64,000 nt of DNA from Diphasiastrum complanatum (lineage: Eukaryota; Streptophyta; Lycopodiopsida; Lycopodiales; Lycopodiaceae), in NCBI GenBank assembly GCA_029204225.1, contig CM055096.1, positions 32,304,305-32,368,304 of the forward strand, in the 5' to 3' direction. Positions 9,233 through 20,124 of this stretch are shown here, piece by piece; position 1 is the first letter of the stretch, and every line of letters starts with the position of its first letter. The notes below the pieces were generated by a model that did no database searches, was not told where the DNA came from, and saw only the letters and a list, made by a program, of their open reading frames with translations. Position numbers and translations under genes: made by a program.

Positions 9233-10134
9233 TCAAGCATTAAGGAAGTCCTCTTGATCGTTGTCATCTTCGTACAACATGCTGTTGTATATGTTTTCAT
9301 ACACATCGGTGGATAATCGGAACATGTTATGATATCCAAGGATAGGCTGCATGGGAAACCGGATTGCTCTCACCAGACGTGAATAGATCATTACCGGTTG
9401 TGTCTAGTCTAGAAGGTTGTATGTATTGATCATGCCTTTGACTTGGCCACAGTATAGGCCTTCAACTACTCTCCCTCCTCTAACAATTCTATTGTGCCAT
9501 GCATCCTTCTGTGTTGTCGCTGCCTGGTACAACGTCTTGGTGCATTTAAGAAGGTAGAAATCCTCTCCTCTCTTTGCTGCTTTGATCACAAAATTGTCTC
9601 CAGTGGATAACAAGTCACACAAACTCAGGTTTAGAAGTGTGTGGGTTTCAGCCTTCCCTCCTCCCCTGTTGTTTCTCATTTTTGGGACCCTTCAGCTTCA
9701 TCACCTGCCCCTTCATTTTCTACATCCACATACACATCCTCCTATTGTTCCTCCTGTCAGCAATCTTGCACTGTCTGGTGATCCTACTGTGCCTGGCCTT
9801 TCTGCTCTTGGTCTTGCTGTTGCTTTTGCTGGTCTTGCTGGTCTTGCTGCTATTGAGCTTGTTGGTCTTGTTGTGCATGGTCTTGATGCTGGTCCAACTC
9901 TTGATGCTCCTATTGGTCCCGCTCTTCCTCCATATCTTCATCCAGCTCGTCTATGTCAATAGTAATTTTTTCCTTGCATGTTCTGCCCTCTGCTGTCTGA
10001 TGGTGGGGCTGCTCTGCTGCAAGGTTGTCTATATCATCCTTTAGCTTTGAAAGTTCTTCCAGTATTTCATTTATCGTTGAATCCACGTCCGGGTCCTTGT
10101 TCAATTGCTGGTCTTCATGCAAGAAACTACCCAC
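9233..10134 (-). pseudogene. Unknown transposon-like protein, C-terminal half
   Basis: The minus strand begins with an acidic helical segment (STINEILEELSKLKDDIDN and IDIDELDEDMEEE). A glutamine/aspartate-rich low-complexity stretch (QQDQQDQQKQQQDQEQ) follows at about 9780-9900. A folded-looking C-terminal part reads FVIKAAKRGEDFYLLKCTKT, then VVEGLYCGQ, a frame break, MIYSRLVRAIRFPM, and an acidic tail ending at 9233. Frameshifts separate these pieces. I recall the FYLLKCT...LVRAI-FPM layout from uncharacterised plant repeat proteins but cannot name it. Together with the N-half at 5.2-5.6 kb it suggests one protein family, now split and inverted. Function is unknown. Confidence 0.45.
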
Positions 10135-10149
10135 AAGGGCTCTTAGTCA

Positions 10150-11730
10150 GCATAGGGCAATCTATACCTGAAGGTCAACAAGACAACAAAGAACGCCAAC
10201 AAGATATGTGCCAGACAACTCTACTTCTACATCAAAAGAGTTTTGTGGATCTAGTGACGAACCACAAACATTCGTGGAGACAATTGAATGTCCAGAGAAG
10301 GACAAATGGATCCGAGCCATGAATGAGGACATGGAATCCACGAGGAAGAACCAGGTATGGATGTTGCAGCCATTACCAGATAAGGGAAAAGCTGTAAAAT
10401 ACAAATGGGTATACAAGCTAAAGTATGGACCAGATGGAGATGTCTCGAAATATAATGCAAGACTTGTAGTGAAGGAATTCTCTCAGAGATATGGTATTGA
10501 TTATTCTGAGACCTTCTCTCTTGTCGTGAAACATTCGTCCCTACATTTACTATTTGCATATGCAGCTGCTTATGACCTCAGGATTCACATTGTGGATGAG
10601 AAGACAGCCTTCTTGCATGTGAGCTAGATGAAGAGGTCTACATGGATCAACCCCAAGATATGTCTCGAATTCACTTCCTAATTATGCATAGGAGTATCTA
10701 TGGTCTGAAGCAGTCAGCTCGACAAAGGTACAAGAAGAAAGATCAAACCCTGAAATCCTTGGAATTCAAGCCACTAATGGCTGATTCCAATGTCTATGTA
10801 AGAATTATAGATGGGAAGATCATCATTGTGGTTGTGTATGTGGATGACACTCTGGTACTTTGCAAGAGTGAGAAGCTGATTGTTGAAGTGAAAAATGATA
10901 TCTCGAAACATTTCAAGATTGTAGATCTGGGAGAAGCCAGGTGTTACCTTGGCTTACATGTTGACAGGGACTATGAGGGAGGTAATTTGTACCTTCATCA
11001 GTCCGAATACACCCAAAAAATCCTAGAAGATTTCGGGATGCTAAATTGCAAAGGAATAGAAAATTGATAGGATTGTTGATGTACCTTGCAGATAACACAC
11101 GTCCTGACATTGCTTATGTTGTGTTCAGGATGAGCCAATTCTGCACGAATCTAGGCTCGACTCAGTAGAAGATTGCAAAACGAATTTTGCAATATCTTCA
11201 ATTAACAAAAGATTTTGGTTTGTGTTATTGTTGTGATGCAAGGTTCCAGATGCTTTCCTACAGTGATGCTAGTTGGGCATCCCTCAAGGACAATTGCAAA
11301 AGTGTCTCAGGAGGATGCACCATCGTGTCAGGTGCAGCAATTCTCTAGGTCAGCAAGAAGCAGACCATTGTAGCTTAGTCATCCTGCGAAGCAGAGTATG
11401 TTGTAGTAGCAAAGGTGGCCAACGAAATAATTTGGCTCAAACAGTTCCTTGACGAACTGGGCAAAATGAGGAATGAACCTCTGGTTTTGTAGATGGACAA
11501 CACATCTGCAATACATTTGACAAAAGACCCTATGTTTCACTCAAGGACGAAACACATTGCGATCAAGTACCACTTGATTAGGGATCTGATCGGGAAGAAG
11601 ATGTTGCAGACCACTTTCATTGAAACAAAAGAGATGGTAGCTGACATTTTCACAAAGGCCTTAGACAAAGGCCTGTTCGAGAAATAGAGGAGCAGTCTTG
11701 GAATCGTCAAGCTATCATGCTTTGAGAGGG
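10150..11730 (+). pseudogene. Ty1/copia A: reverse transcriptase and RNase H
   Basis: Homologous to copia B at 53.6-55.5 kb. It begins in the linker before RT (STSKEFCGSSDEPQTF) and continues with KWVYKLKYGPDGDVSKY, FSQRYGIDYSETFS, DEKTAFLH, SIYGLKQSAR and the catalytic YVDD (VVYVDDTLVL). The RNase H part has PSLKDNCKSVSGG-like sequence, QTIVA, a stop, then SSCEAEYV, DNTSAIHLTKDP and MVADIFTKALDKGLFEK. A one-base deletion near 10622 (FLH then GELDEE lost from frame) and several stops, including TAG at LVL-stop-MDN, disable it. Everything 5' of the linker is missing and the copia sequence abuts the unknown transposon ORF. The 3' LTR follows after a GAGAGGGAG tract. Confidence 0.88.
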
Positions 11731-11732
11731 AG

Positions 11733-12330
11733 TTGAAGAAACAAAATGTTTCTATTGCCAAAGCTTTGCTAGCTTTCAATCTTGAACTTTTGACAAAAGA
11801 CAACACGACACGACACAACATGAAATCATTTGTGCTCCTCAAAGGATCAAGAATATCAGCCAAGTACCATGGGGTACAAATATTTGATAAGATATTATGA
11901 CATCAGCAAAAGTACTCTAGATCATGGCTAATCTGCCACTCTTGTAATTCGTGATTAGTTGTAGACGTTTAATCTCTCTAATCTGGATTTACCACAAAAA
12001 AGGTTGCGAACTATAAAATTTATGTTTTGATGCATAATAAGATAAGAAGACAAGAAGGTGACTCTATACAGACCAAAAGTCCGCTAGTAAGTGAGACACA
12101 ATTCGTGAGAGAACTGTATTCTCTCACGCCAATGCACTACGTAGATTTGTCATGCAGTGCTTGAAAAATCAGAAGATCAATAGATAATATTGTAGTTGTT
12201 GTGAACATATTATTTTGTATGATTGTATGATCTTGAATGAAATTTGTCTGCTACAATTTGTGTATCTAATTTACTTGTTTATCTAATTCCACACATTGGT
12301 ATAATTTTGTTGAATGCTATATTAATCTGT
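11733..12330 (+). repeat. 3' LTR of copia A (end approximate)
   Basis: TTGAAGAAACAAAATGTTTC starts right after the polypurine-like GAGAGGGAG. It matches the 5' LTR of copia B at 53248 (TGTTGAAGAAACAAAAAGTTTC). TCCGCTAGTAAG near 12080 also recurs in B near 53541. The right edge is not defined. Confidence 0.7.
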
Positions 12331-12879
12331 TAATGTAGATCAGCACTGTCTGTCTACACTCTGAAGGATTGTAGGAATGATATAGCGGGAATGACCAGCA
12401 ATCATATCTGAATTCCTGACGAACTGATTTTTGTTCTCGAATGCTTTCGCTTCGTGTTTTGCTTCGCGATCACTTGGCTATAAGCGTAAATCAATTTCAA
12501 ACTTCACTTAAGTTTCGTTTCATTTCGTTTTGTTTTGTCTTATTTCGTTTCGTCTTGTCTCGTCTCGTTACAGAGCCTGATTGATCTTTTCGAGAATGCT
12601 TGCATTTCATTTCGTGTCGTATCGTTTCGCGATCTCTATGCTTCCAACATGAATCAATATCAGAGCTTATTTAAGTTTTGTTTCAGTTCGCGTCGTTTCA
12701 TTTTCGTGCAGATTTCGTCTCGTTTCGTTTTGTTGTGTTATAGAGCCTGATTGATCCAACATGAATTATTCTCGAACAGAAATAATTCGAGTTTCGCAAA
12801 ATTGTTCGCGAATCATTTAAGATTTTTATCAGTTTGTCACCAGAGTTTTAGCTGAAATTTGTATTTTCTGAGTGTATTT
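12331..12879. other. TTTCGT-rich region with short direct repeats
   Basis: The sequence is full of irregular TTTCGTTTCGTCTTGTC units. GAGCCTGATTGATC occurs twice (near 12574 and 12745), and CAACATGAAT also repeats. An ATCAGAGCTT near 12659 resembles part of a copia PBS. It may be LTR/leader debris; no gene seen. Confidence 0.4.
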
Positions 12880-14057
12880 TTTGTATCACAAAAGAGAAGT
12901 ATCGTTAGACAAAATAAATGCATCATCTACGTAAAGAGCTATGTGAACTGAATTGGTGTCTATATGCTTAAAATAAACATTACAGTCAGCTAAATTGTTT
13001 GCAAATCCCAATTGAATGAGATAAAAGTTGATTCTATCGAACCATGCCCTTGCGACCTATTTCAGACCGTAGATTGCTTTGTGTAGCTTGCACACTTTGT
13101 GCTCTTGGCCTTTGACTTCAAATCCTTCCGGTTGGAAAGTATATAGCTCCTCTTTGACGTTGTCATTGAGAGATGATGTCTTGACATCCATTTGGTGCAT
13201 TTTGAGGTATTCTGTGCCTACTAATGCAATCAGAGTCCTGATTGACTGCATCTTGACGACAGGACTGAAAATTTCTTGATAATCCACTCCTTGGACTTAG
13301 TGAATCTTTTAGCCACCAACCGTGCTTTCCATTTAGCAATGGAACCATCAGAGTTCATCTTCTTCTTGAAGATCCACTTGTTGTCTATAACTCTCTTGTG
13401 AGTGGGGAAGTTGACCAATGTCCAGATCTAGTTTGTCAAAAGTGAGTTGTACTTGCCTTCCATAGCTTCTTGTCACTTCACAACATCCATTGCTTCGGCT
13501 AGGCTCTCTAGTTCTTCTGATGAAGTCCAGAATGATTGAGGTGTATACCTCTCAAGAACTATCCGAGTTCGTGAGGATCTGTAGACGTTTAGTTGACCAG
13601 AATGCGATGATGCTTCTTCTTGAATTTCTCTAGATCTGTTCGAGCTGGCTTGGTCTGGTTTGATGACAAGTATTGTCTGCTGCTCGGCTTCTATAGCTGT
13701 AGCTGCAGGTTTTGTAGAAGAAACATTATCGTTGGAAGATTCCATGCTATGTAAAATAGGATGAAATGACATAGCATCATTTATCGATGGTTGTTTGGAA
13801 TCATAGTATGTATGTTCTTGAAATATTACATCCCTAGAGACAAATACTACATTGGTGGATGGATCATAAACTTTATAAGCTTTATGTTCATCAGGATAGC
13901 CAATGAAAATACATTTATTTGTCCTATGATCCAGCTTCTTCCTAAGTTGTTTAGGAATGTGAACAAAACATATACAACCAAAGATTTTTAAATGGCTGAC
14001 ACTAGGCCTGTGCTCATGCCAAACTTCATGAGGAGTTTTGTTGTTGACAGCTTTGGT
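12880..14057 (-). pseudogene. Ty1/copia C: integrase C-terminus and start of RT
   Basis: This is the continuation of the minus-strand copia C after its insertion. The integrase tail reads NNKTPHEVWHEHRPSVSHLK, IFGCICFVHIP and CIFIGYPDEHKAYKVYDP. A variable linker follows, then RT: KWIFKKKMNSDG, YQEIFSPVVKMQSIR, MDVKTSSLND and HKAIYGLK, ending at YVDD (ALYVDDAFILSND) near 12890. RT breaks off just past the catalytic site, and RNase H and the 3' LTR are gone. Several frameshifts and stops are present. The element cannot move by itself. Confidence 0.88.
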
Positions 14058-14069
14058 GCTAGATTTTTG

Positions 14070-14891
14070 ATTTTTTTTTTTTTTTTTGTTCTGCACGTAA
14101 CAGGTTGTGGTAGTTAGCCTCTGATACCATGTTGAATTTCACACGTGTGGATTGTCCACTACATGTACTTGTGATCTCCTAAGGTGTGTAGATGCACCAA
14201 GATCAAGACTAGATTGAGATTCAAGATCTATCTTTGATTCTATGGCAAAAACACACTACTACATGCATTCAATCACTTCCAACTCTCACTCACACGTGTG
14301 GGAAGTGTTCCAAAAGTATTCTAAGTAAAAACAAGCTGCTCTCCTCGGGTAGAGAGAGAAAAACCATCATGAGCTCTCGGGTAGAGAGAGAAAGCTAGAA
14401 ATTCAATGACACTCAAAATCCACTCAATCTCAAAATCAATTAGATCCAAAAGGAGGAGTACAATGATACTAATAGATTCATGAGCTACCACTATGCTTAA
14501 CTATGATTGGATCACACTTTGCCACCTCTTAATCCTATTGGACCATTGATCCATGCACCTCTAAATTCTATTGGACCTCACAAGGTTCCACCTCTAAATC
14601 CTATTGGACCTCTTAAGCTTCATCAAACAAAAGCATGACACTTGTCTACACTCTAATTGGCACAAGTTTGGCTCTATTTTGGCTCAATATTGGCATTACA
14701 AGTGGAAATGGATAATTTGCCATCTATGCCAAATTTGACCCTATCAACATCCTACACCTAAATCCTTGACTATGAAATTCTATGAGACCCCTATATCAAA
14801 CATTTTGATTTACTTTACAATTCTCCACACGTGGGAACATCCTCCACACATGTGAGATTCACTTACAAACTTCTATCATAAAAAATACCAA
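14070..14891 (-). mobile_element. 822-bp A-tailed LTR-leader insertion in copia C
   Basis: The insert is flanked by an exact 12-bp direct repeat, GCTAGATTTTTG on the plus strand, at 14058-14069 and 14892-14903. In minus orientation it holds about 25 bp of unknown sequence, an LTR-like body of about 737 bp (TGTAAGTGAATC ... GAAATTCAACA), a copia PBS (TGGTATCAGAGGC), 28 bp of leader, and A17 directly before the repeat. An A-tail and a 12-bp target duplication are signs of LINE-type target-primed integration. An LTR element would leave 4-6 bp and no A-tail. So this looks like a retroposed transcript of an LTR leader. Confidence 0.65.
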
Positions 14892-16312
14892 GCTAGATTT
14901 TTGCCAATTTCTCACATCTAGAACTTCGCAGGTAGGTGTGCTTGATGTAGCATGGATCTGGTTGAGTTGAGAAGAGTTTGATTCTTCATTTCTACAATCC
15001 CATTTTTTTGAGGTGAATAGGAAGTGGCGAACTCTCTTCTAATGCCATGTTTATCCATGTAGTCGGACATCTCATTAGAGAGGTATTCACCGCCACCATC
15101 AGTTCGGAGTGCCTTCACTTTGGTAGACGTTCGTGTCCATGGCCTTGAATCTCTTGAAGCATTAAAAGGCTTCATATTTGTGCTTAATGAACTAATCATC
15201 TATGAAAGTGATAAAATATATTGCATCTCTTAAGGACGGAGTTTGCATTGGACCTCAAAGATCACTATGTACAAGATCCAATACATGCCTTGTTTTGATG
15301 GAATGTGATTTGGGAAACTTGCTTGTAGATGTTTTTCATAGATGCATGATTCACAAAAAAAAAGACTCCTATATAATGAAGAAGAGAAATTCAATCTATC
15401 AACTAAGTTATTACAACGCATATAGGAAAGTGATCTTGTATTCATGAGTCCAAATCGACTATGCCACAGAATAGCAATACCGTTTACATTTCCATTAGAG
15501 ATACTAGCTAATGCAACTGAATTAGAGAGTACATAAAGATTTCCAACTCTAGTGCATGTAGGCAAAGTAGTTTCTTCTTCGAATATTGTACACCATGTGA
15601 AGGACGTAGGGGACACAAATAGAAAGATCTTTGTTGAAAGTGATCTTCACTGTTCCTTTGCCTTCCACGTGTATGGTGCTTGAATCTCCGAGGTAGATGA
15701 ATTGATCTCTGTTGTAAGCTGCATACTCGGTAAACCATTCCTTGCAAGAGGTCATGTGTTGGGTAGTGTCATTGTCCAGGTACCAGCTATCACACTCTTC
15801 GTTGCTGCTGTTGTAAGCTATTAACAAATGTGTATCTTGCTCCTTGAATTTTGCTGTGTTGGAGGAGTTTGGCTGCTGTTGTTGTTGCTTCTTTGCCTCG
15901 TTGTAGATCCGCATACGACACTCCTTGATTTGGTGATTGCCTCTCTTGCAATATCTGTAGAAAAGCTTCTTTCATGATCCACTATTCTCACTTCAAGTAT
16001 GAGTCTTCTGTTGTTGCTGCTGCACTTGATTCTTGCCCTTGGAGTAGTCTTTCTTCTTGGTGTATAGAGCCATGGATTTGTTTTTGATAGACAGGCTGGT
16101 AGACTTTCTCCGCATTTCTTCTTGAAGTAGGTGACTAATCACCTTTTGAAGAGTGAGCTTGGGTTGTGTGGAGATCATCACCACAAAGTGCTCATATGAC
16201 TTTGGAAGAGAAGAAAGCAAGGTCATGACATCATCATTTAAACATTCTTTAAATAAATTGGCTGTCTGAGTTGTAATTCCAAGGAGACAACTGTGGGCTT
16301 AATTTCCAACAG
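14892..16312 (-). pseudogene. Ty1/copia C: gag, protease, integrase N-terminal part
   Basis: The minus strand reads gag (LSSLPKSYEHFVVMIS, then a basic Gln-rich tail) and protease with active site WYLDNDTTQHMT, where copia elements usually have D-S-G-A. A GAG-pre-integrase block with HSRFGLMNTRSL and CESCIYEKH comes next. The integrase core follows with ALRTDGGGEYLSNEM and SPQKNGIVEMKNQTLL, two of the DD(35)E regions. The reading breaks at LPAKF, where the 822-bp insert begins shortly after. Stops and frameshifts lie between blocks. The 5' end joins the last exon of gene X near 16312, so the 5' LTR and gag start are missing. Confidence 0.88.
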
Positions 16313-16314
16313 TA

Positions 16315-17858
16315 TTAAGGTGCTACATATGGCATCAATGTCACAACACTATTTAGAGATACCTCAATACTACTCAATGCAAAAAGTCCCAAACCAATCT
16401 CAGGAAAGTGTTCACTAGGCATAATCATGTACATTCGGCCCCAATATGCAAATGGTGTTCCATTTAATGTTAATGCTGATTGGAGTGGCCAACACAAATA
16501 TTTACTTCTAATAAATTTTTTTACCAATGGTTGCAAGCTAGGTGGAAGAGGAAGGTCATACAAAGAACCTAGAATGTCTTTTGACACATCAAGAGTGCGT
16601 AATAATTTGCAATTATCTTTCAAACTAGTCATAATAAGTCCAAGATGTGTTTTCTTTTTGAAAGGGGTGGTCAAGTTTGTGGAATCCACATGGAGTATCA
16701 TGGAGGACTCATGTGCAACATCTACGATAGGTGTGGTTGGGTGGTAAGAACATTTTGGAGATTTGGAGACATGGATTGAATCACAAGGCATTGATGAACT
16801 AATTATATCATGCAAGGGGTCATCATCAACAAGAGCATCATCTAAGGCCAATGATGATCCAAAATCAATATTCATGTGAATTATCCTATCAATCATATTC
16901 TCGATCTCTCTTGCAACTCTTTTCCTTGAAACCAACTTATGTTCCTTCTTCTGCAAAAGGTGAAAATGTTAGATGCATCAGTTTCTTTTCAAACTAGGTG
17001 TATTACACACCCACAAAACATAATATGCCTCACAAACTTAAACCACTAATGTAAACAACAAGAGTAAGGACTAGCTAATATCTCATTCTTATAGAACTTT
17101 GAAGTTAATGTGATTTCAATTAAGCGATATGATGTATTAACCCTTTAATGGAACACATCATCAAATTACAAAAATTCTAATGAGCATGTACATATACACA
17201 GCTTAAAATCTAATGAGCATGTACATATACATAGCTTAAAATACACATTAAAAAACAATGAGCATAAAAAAGAAAAAACACGTAAATGCCATATTTTATG
17301 ATCTAAAGAATTTACTTCTCGTACTCTTGGATCCTCAGTGTGCACTCCATTGGCCCAAATATGATCGTTGACAATCCTCCTTATCCGAATCCTAAGGCCT
17401 TTGCATTGTGTGCATGTACATGGTATCCTCTCATCATATTCTGATTGAAAATGGTCCAATAATCCAATTGCCAATAATAAGTTATATCATAGTACAAATT
17501 CTTTCAATGTCATTCATGTGAAAATTGACAAATTCTAGCATGTGACAAATTCTAACATGTGACAAAAATTGAAAAAATAGTCTTTGTACATTTAGTACAT
17601 TTGCCTTTCCAAAGAGCAATATACTATATCACTATCCTCAACCAAATCGGAGTACATCACTATTAAAAATCAAAAGATAATGACATAAATCAATATAACA
17701 GGCGGTCTACGTCGACTGGTGGAAGAGCTTGTAGATGAACCAATCAATAGTTGTTCATTGAACTTTAGTCGTGCTTGCTCCTTTCTTTTGTGATAGATCT
17801 CAATTTTTATTTCTTTCTCTAAATCATGTGGAGGTACGATAATTTTTCTAGAATTCAT
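16315..17858 (-). CDS. Gene X: unknown three-exon gene with CTCTQC motif
   Basis: Three exons can be joined in frame across plant-type splice sites: 17858-17711 (ATG MNSRKIIVPP; donor CGAC|GTAGAC), 17440-17316 (acceptor TTTTCAATCAG; donor GAA|GTAAAT) and 16950-16315 (acceptor TTCACCTTTTGCAG; stop TAA). The predicted product is 302 residues. It has a charged helical N-terminus, a Ser/Thr patch, then IPCTCTQCKGLRIRIRR and IVNDHIWANG. The C-x-C-x2-C plus His arrangement resembles the small zinc-like domain near the N-terminus of CACTA-type transposon proteins. The remainder is not recognised. The stop lies about 3 bp from the copia C junction, so the C-terminus is probably cut. It may be transposon-derived; the function is unknown. 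Confidence 0.45.
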
Positions 17859-17899
17859 AATTCCAATCAAATGTCATTGTAAGAATAGATTTGCAAGAG

Positions 17900-18560
17900 A
17901 AATTATACAATCATACTCAAATAACAAATAAAGTGCAATTGATGTCAATATCATTAACAATATATACATGTTGTTGCGATCATGAGAATGATGATGACAT
18001 CATCAATGACATATACACACTGTAGCTAGCTACTCTATACCACATCATTTCATTAAAGACATGCCAACATCTGATCCATGTATATTCTAATGTGTGTCAT
18101 TACATGGCCAGCTTGTTTGATACTTCCAATCTCAGGACAACTAGGATCAACATATTCTACTTCTATATTTGATTCTGAAGGGTACGTCTCATTTGTGAAT
18201 CCTAGTACGTGGATGGTTCCTAATTCTATCATAGTCATTGTTGGCATTCTCATAATGAGCTAGAAAGATATTCTCATTACCAAAGGTATGTTGCATGGGT
18301 GTTCCACCCCGCTCTCGACAATTAGTCTCTTCAGGGTCTTTAATCATCAAGTTATTTGAGTGTGATTCAAGGGTGGGTAATTAAGAAAGTTGTGAAATCA
18401 GAGTGGTCTCCCTTGAAATATGCATTCACCCTTTCTATCTATGGTTGCTTTGTATGCAAGATGATGTTCCTCATTCAATTCCACTCATTTAGCTATGCAA
18501 CTGACACTTGGATTTGCTCACAATTGTATGAGAAAAGTCTAGGTCCATTCTCATTCATAT
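17900..18560 (-). other. Coding-like stretches upstream of gene X
   Basis: Minus-strand open segments such as LGFTNETYPSESNIEVEYVDPS and CPEIGSIKQAGHV near 18053-18220 look protein-like but have frame breaks on both sides. They could be earlier exons of gene X or another relic. No splice structure could be fixed. Confidence 0.3.
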
Positions 18561-20060
18561 GACTATTTCAGTTGATTAATATATGATGCAAATATGTAGG
18601 TTTTTTTATCATAGACTCAATCACTTGATATAAAACTCAATTATTTGATTAATTGATAGATTATCAAGTAGGACGATTATATGTTTGATCAAGTGATTGC
18701 TCGATAAAATGATCAAAACAATGCCAGTCAATCATATTCTCAACGACCATTAATCAACATCTTTAATACAATTGTAAATGATATTTCAATTAATTAGTAT
18801 GACTTTATATAAGGTTTAGGTCACACACCAACAACTAGAAAAATATCATATAGATCACATATCACTATGATCTTCAATATATCATAAATGCTATTGATCA
18901 TGGATCTAAATGACCCTATGCAACCACCATTTAGGAGGTCACATGGCAAAAAATCATTTTTTCACTTTAACCATATAATTATGTCATGAAATCAAATCAA
19001 ATCTACGACACCTAGATTTTCAACAGATCTAGATTTTCATGACATCATCAATTTGATATAAAATTGTGTCATAGAATTTCAAAAGATTTCTCAAATTAGC
19101 TGTTTAATAAAAACATGTACTATCATTATATCTCATGATTTTGTCTTTTATGTCAAATCTCAAAAGAAATTAAAATTTATAAAAATATAAGATCTGCAAA
19201 AGTTAGTTTTGTGATAAACAAAATACTATCATAATGACCCATGATTTAATTTTATATGTTCAATTTTACAGTTAAAGAAAAATTGTTTTATGTTTTTTCT
19301 TTATATTTTGGGTCAAATTTCACAAAAAAAATTGCTCACTGAAGTGCGAGACTGAAGTGCACAGCAACTGCAATCAGCTGTTTAACAACATGATATCCTC
19401 CCATCAAAATGTGACCAATGACTCATGAAATCTGGCCTTCGATAGCCATGAAAATGGCCATCCTTTGTGAAGTTCAAATAATGAGAGACTTCGTTAAGGG
19501 GCCTTTTAGAAGTTGAAATAATGCCTTCACAATAAGTTATCATAGCAGTTCAACTTTGAATATTGTCTTGCAAGCGGTCAGCAAGTTCCTTAGAAAGACT
19601 ATTTTAGACACTGTTGTAGCCAAATGTTTCCAACATTTTTGTCCAAGTAAGATTAGCATGTTCAATTGATGATGACGTTTGTTATTTGCACATGCAACAT
19701 GATAACAATTCATAATAGTTAATTATTTACAATATGTTTTTTTGTTATTCATGTCACTTGCAATTAGGTTCTCTCTTCTGTTACGTCGGCCTTCCATACA
19801 AGCCGTTAGGGTTTTTTAGTTGTTTATGTGTTTGATAGTAGTTTGTGGACCACACTAATGCATTTGTTGTTATTTTAGTACGTGTTCCATATTGAATTCT
19901 GTTGTTATAAAGCTGCTTTCGTGCAGTTTTCAATCATGGTTTTTAAACGAGCAACAATAACCCTAAACTTGATAAACCTTTTGTCAAGCAATGTTGTTAA
20001 TTACTCAATTTTTATGCATCTGTTATTAATCTAGGTACACTACGTTTCCTTGTCATAGTA
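18561..20060. other. AT-rich spacer
   Basis: About 1.5 kb with no coding region, RNA gene or clear repeat that I can identify. Confidence 0.5.
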
Positions 20061-20124
20061 ACAAATGGTTGTTGTTGTCTTGGCTTATTTGGGGTTTATA
20101 GTTTTTTGCATAGTTATCATTATT

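Noticed and set aside
9637-10044. Leu-rich 135-codon plus-strand frame resembling a membrane protein
   Set aside because: It is the antisense shadow of the Gln/Asp-rich stretch of the minus-strand transposon-like protein.
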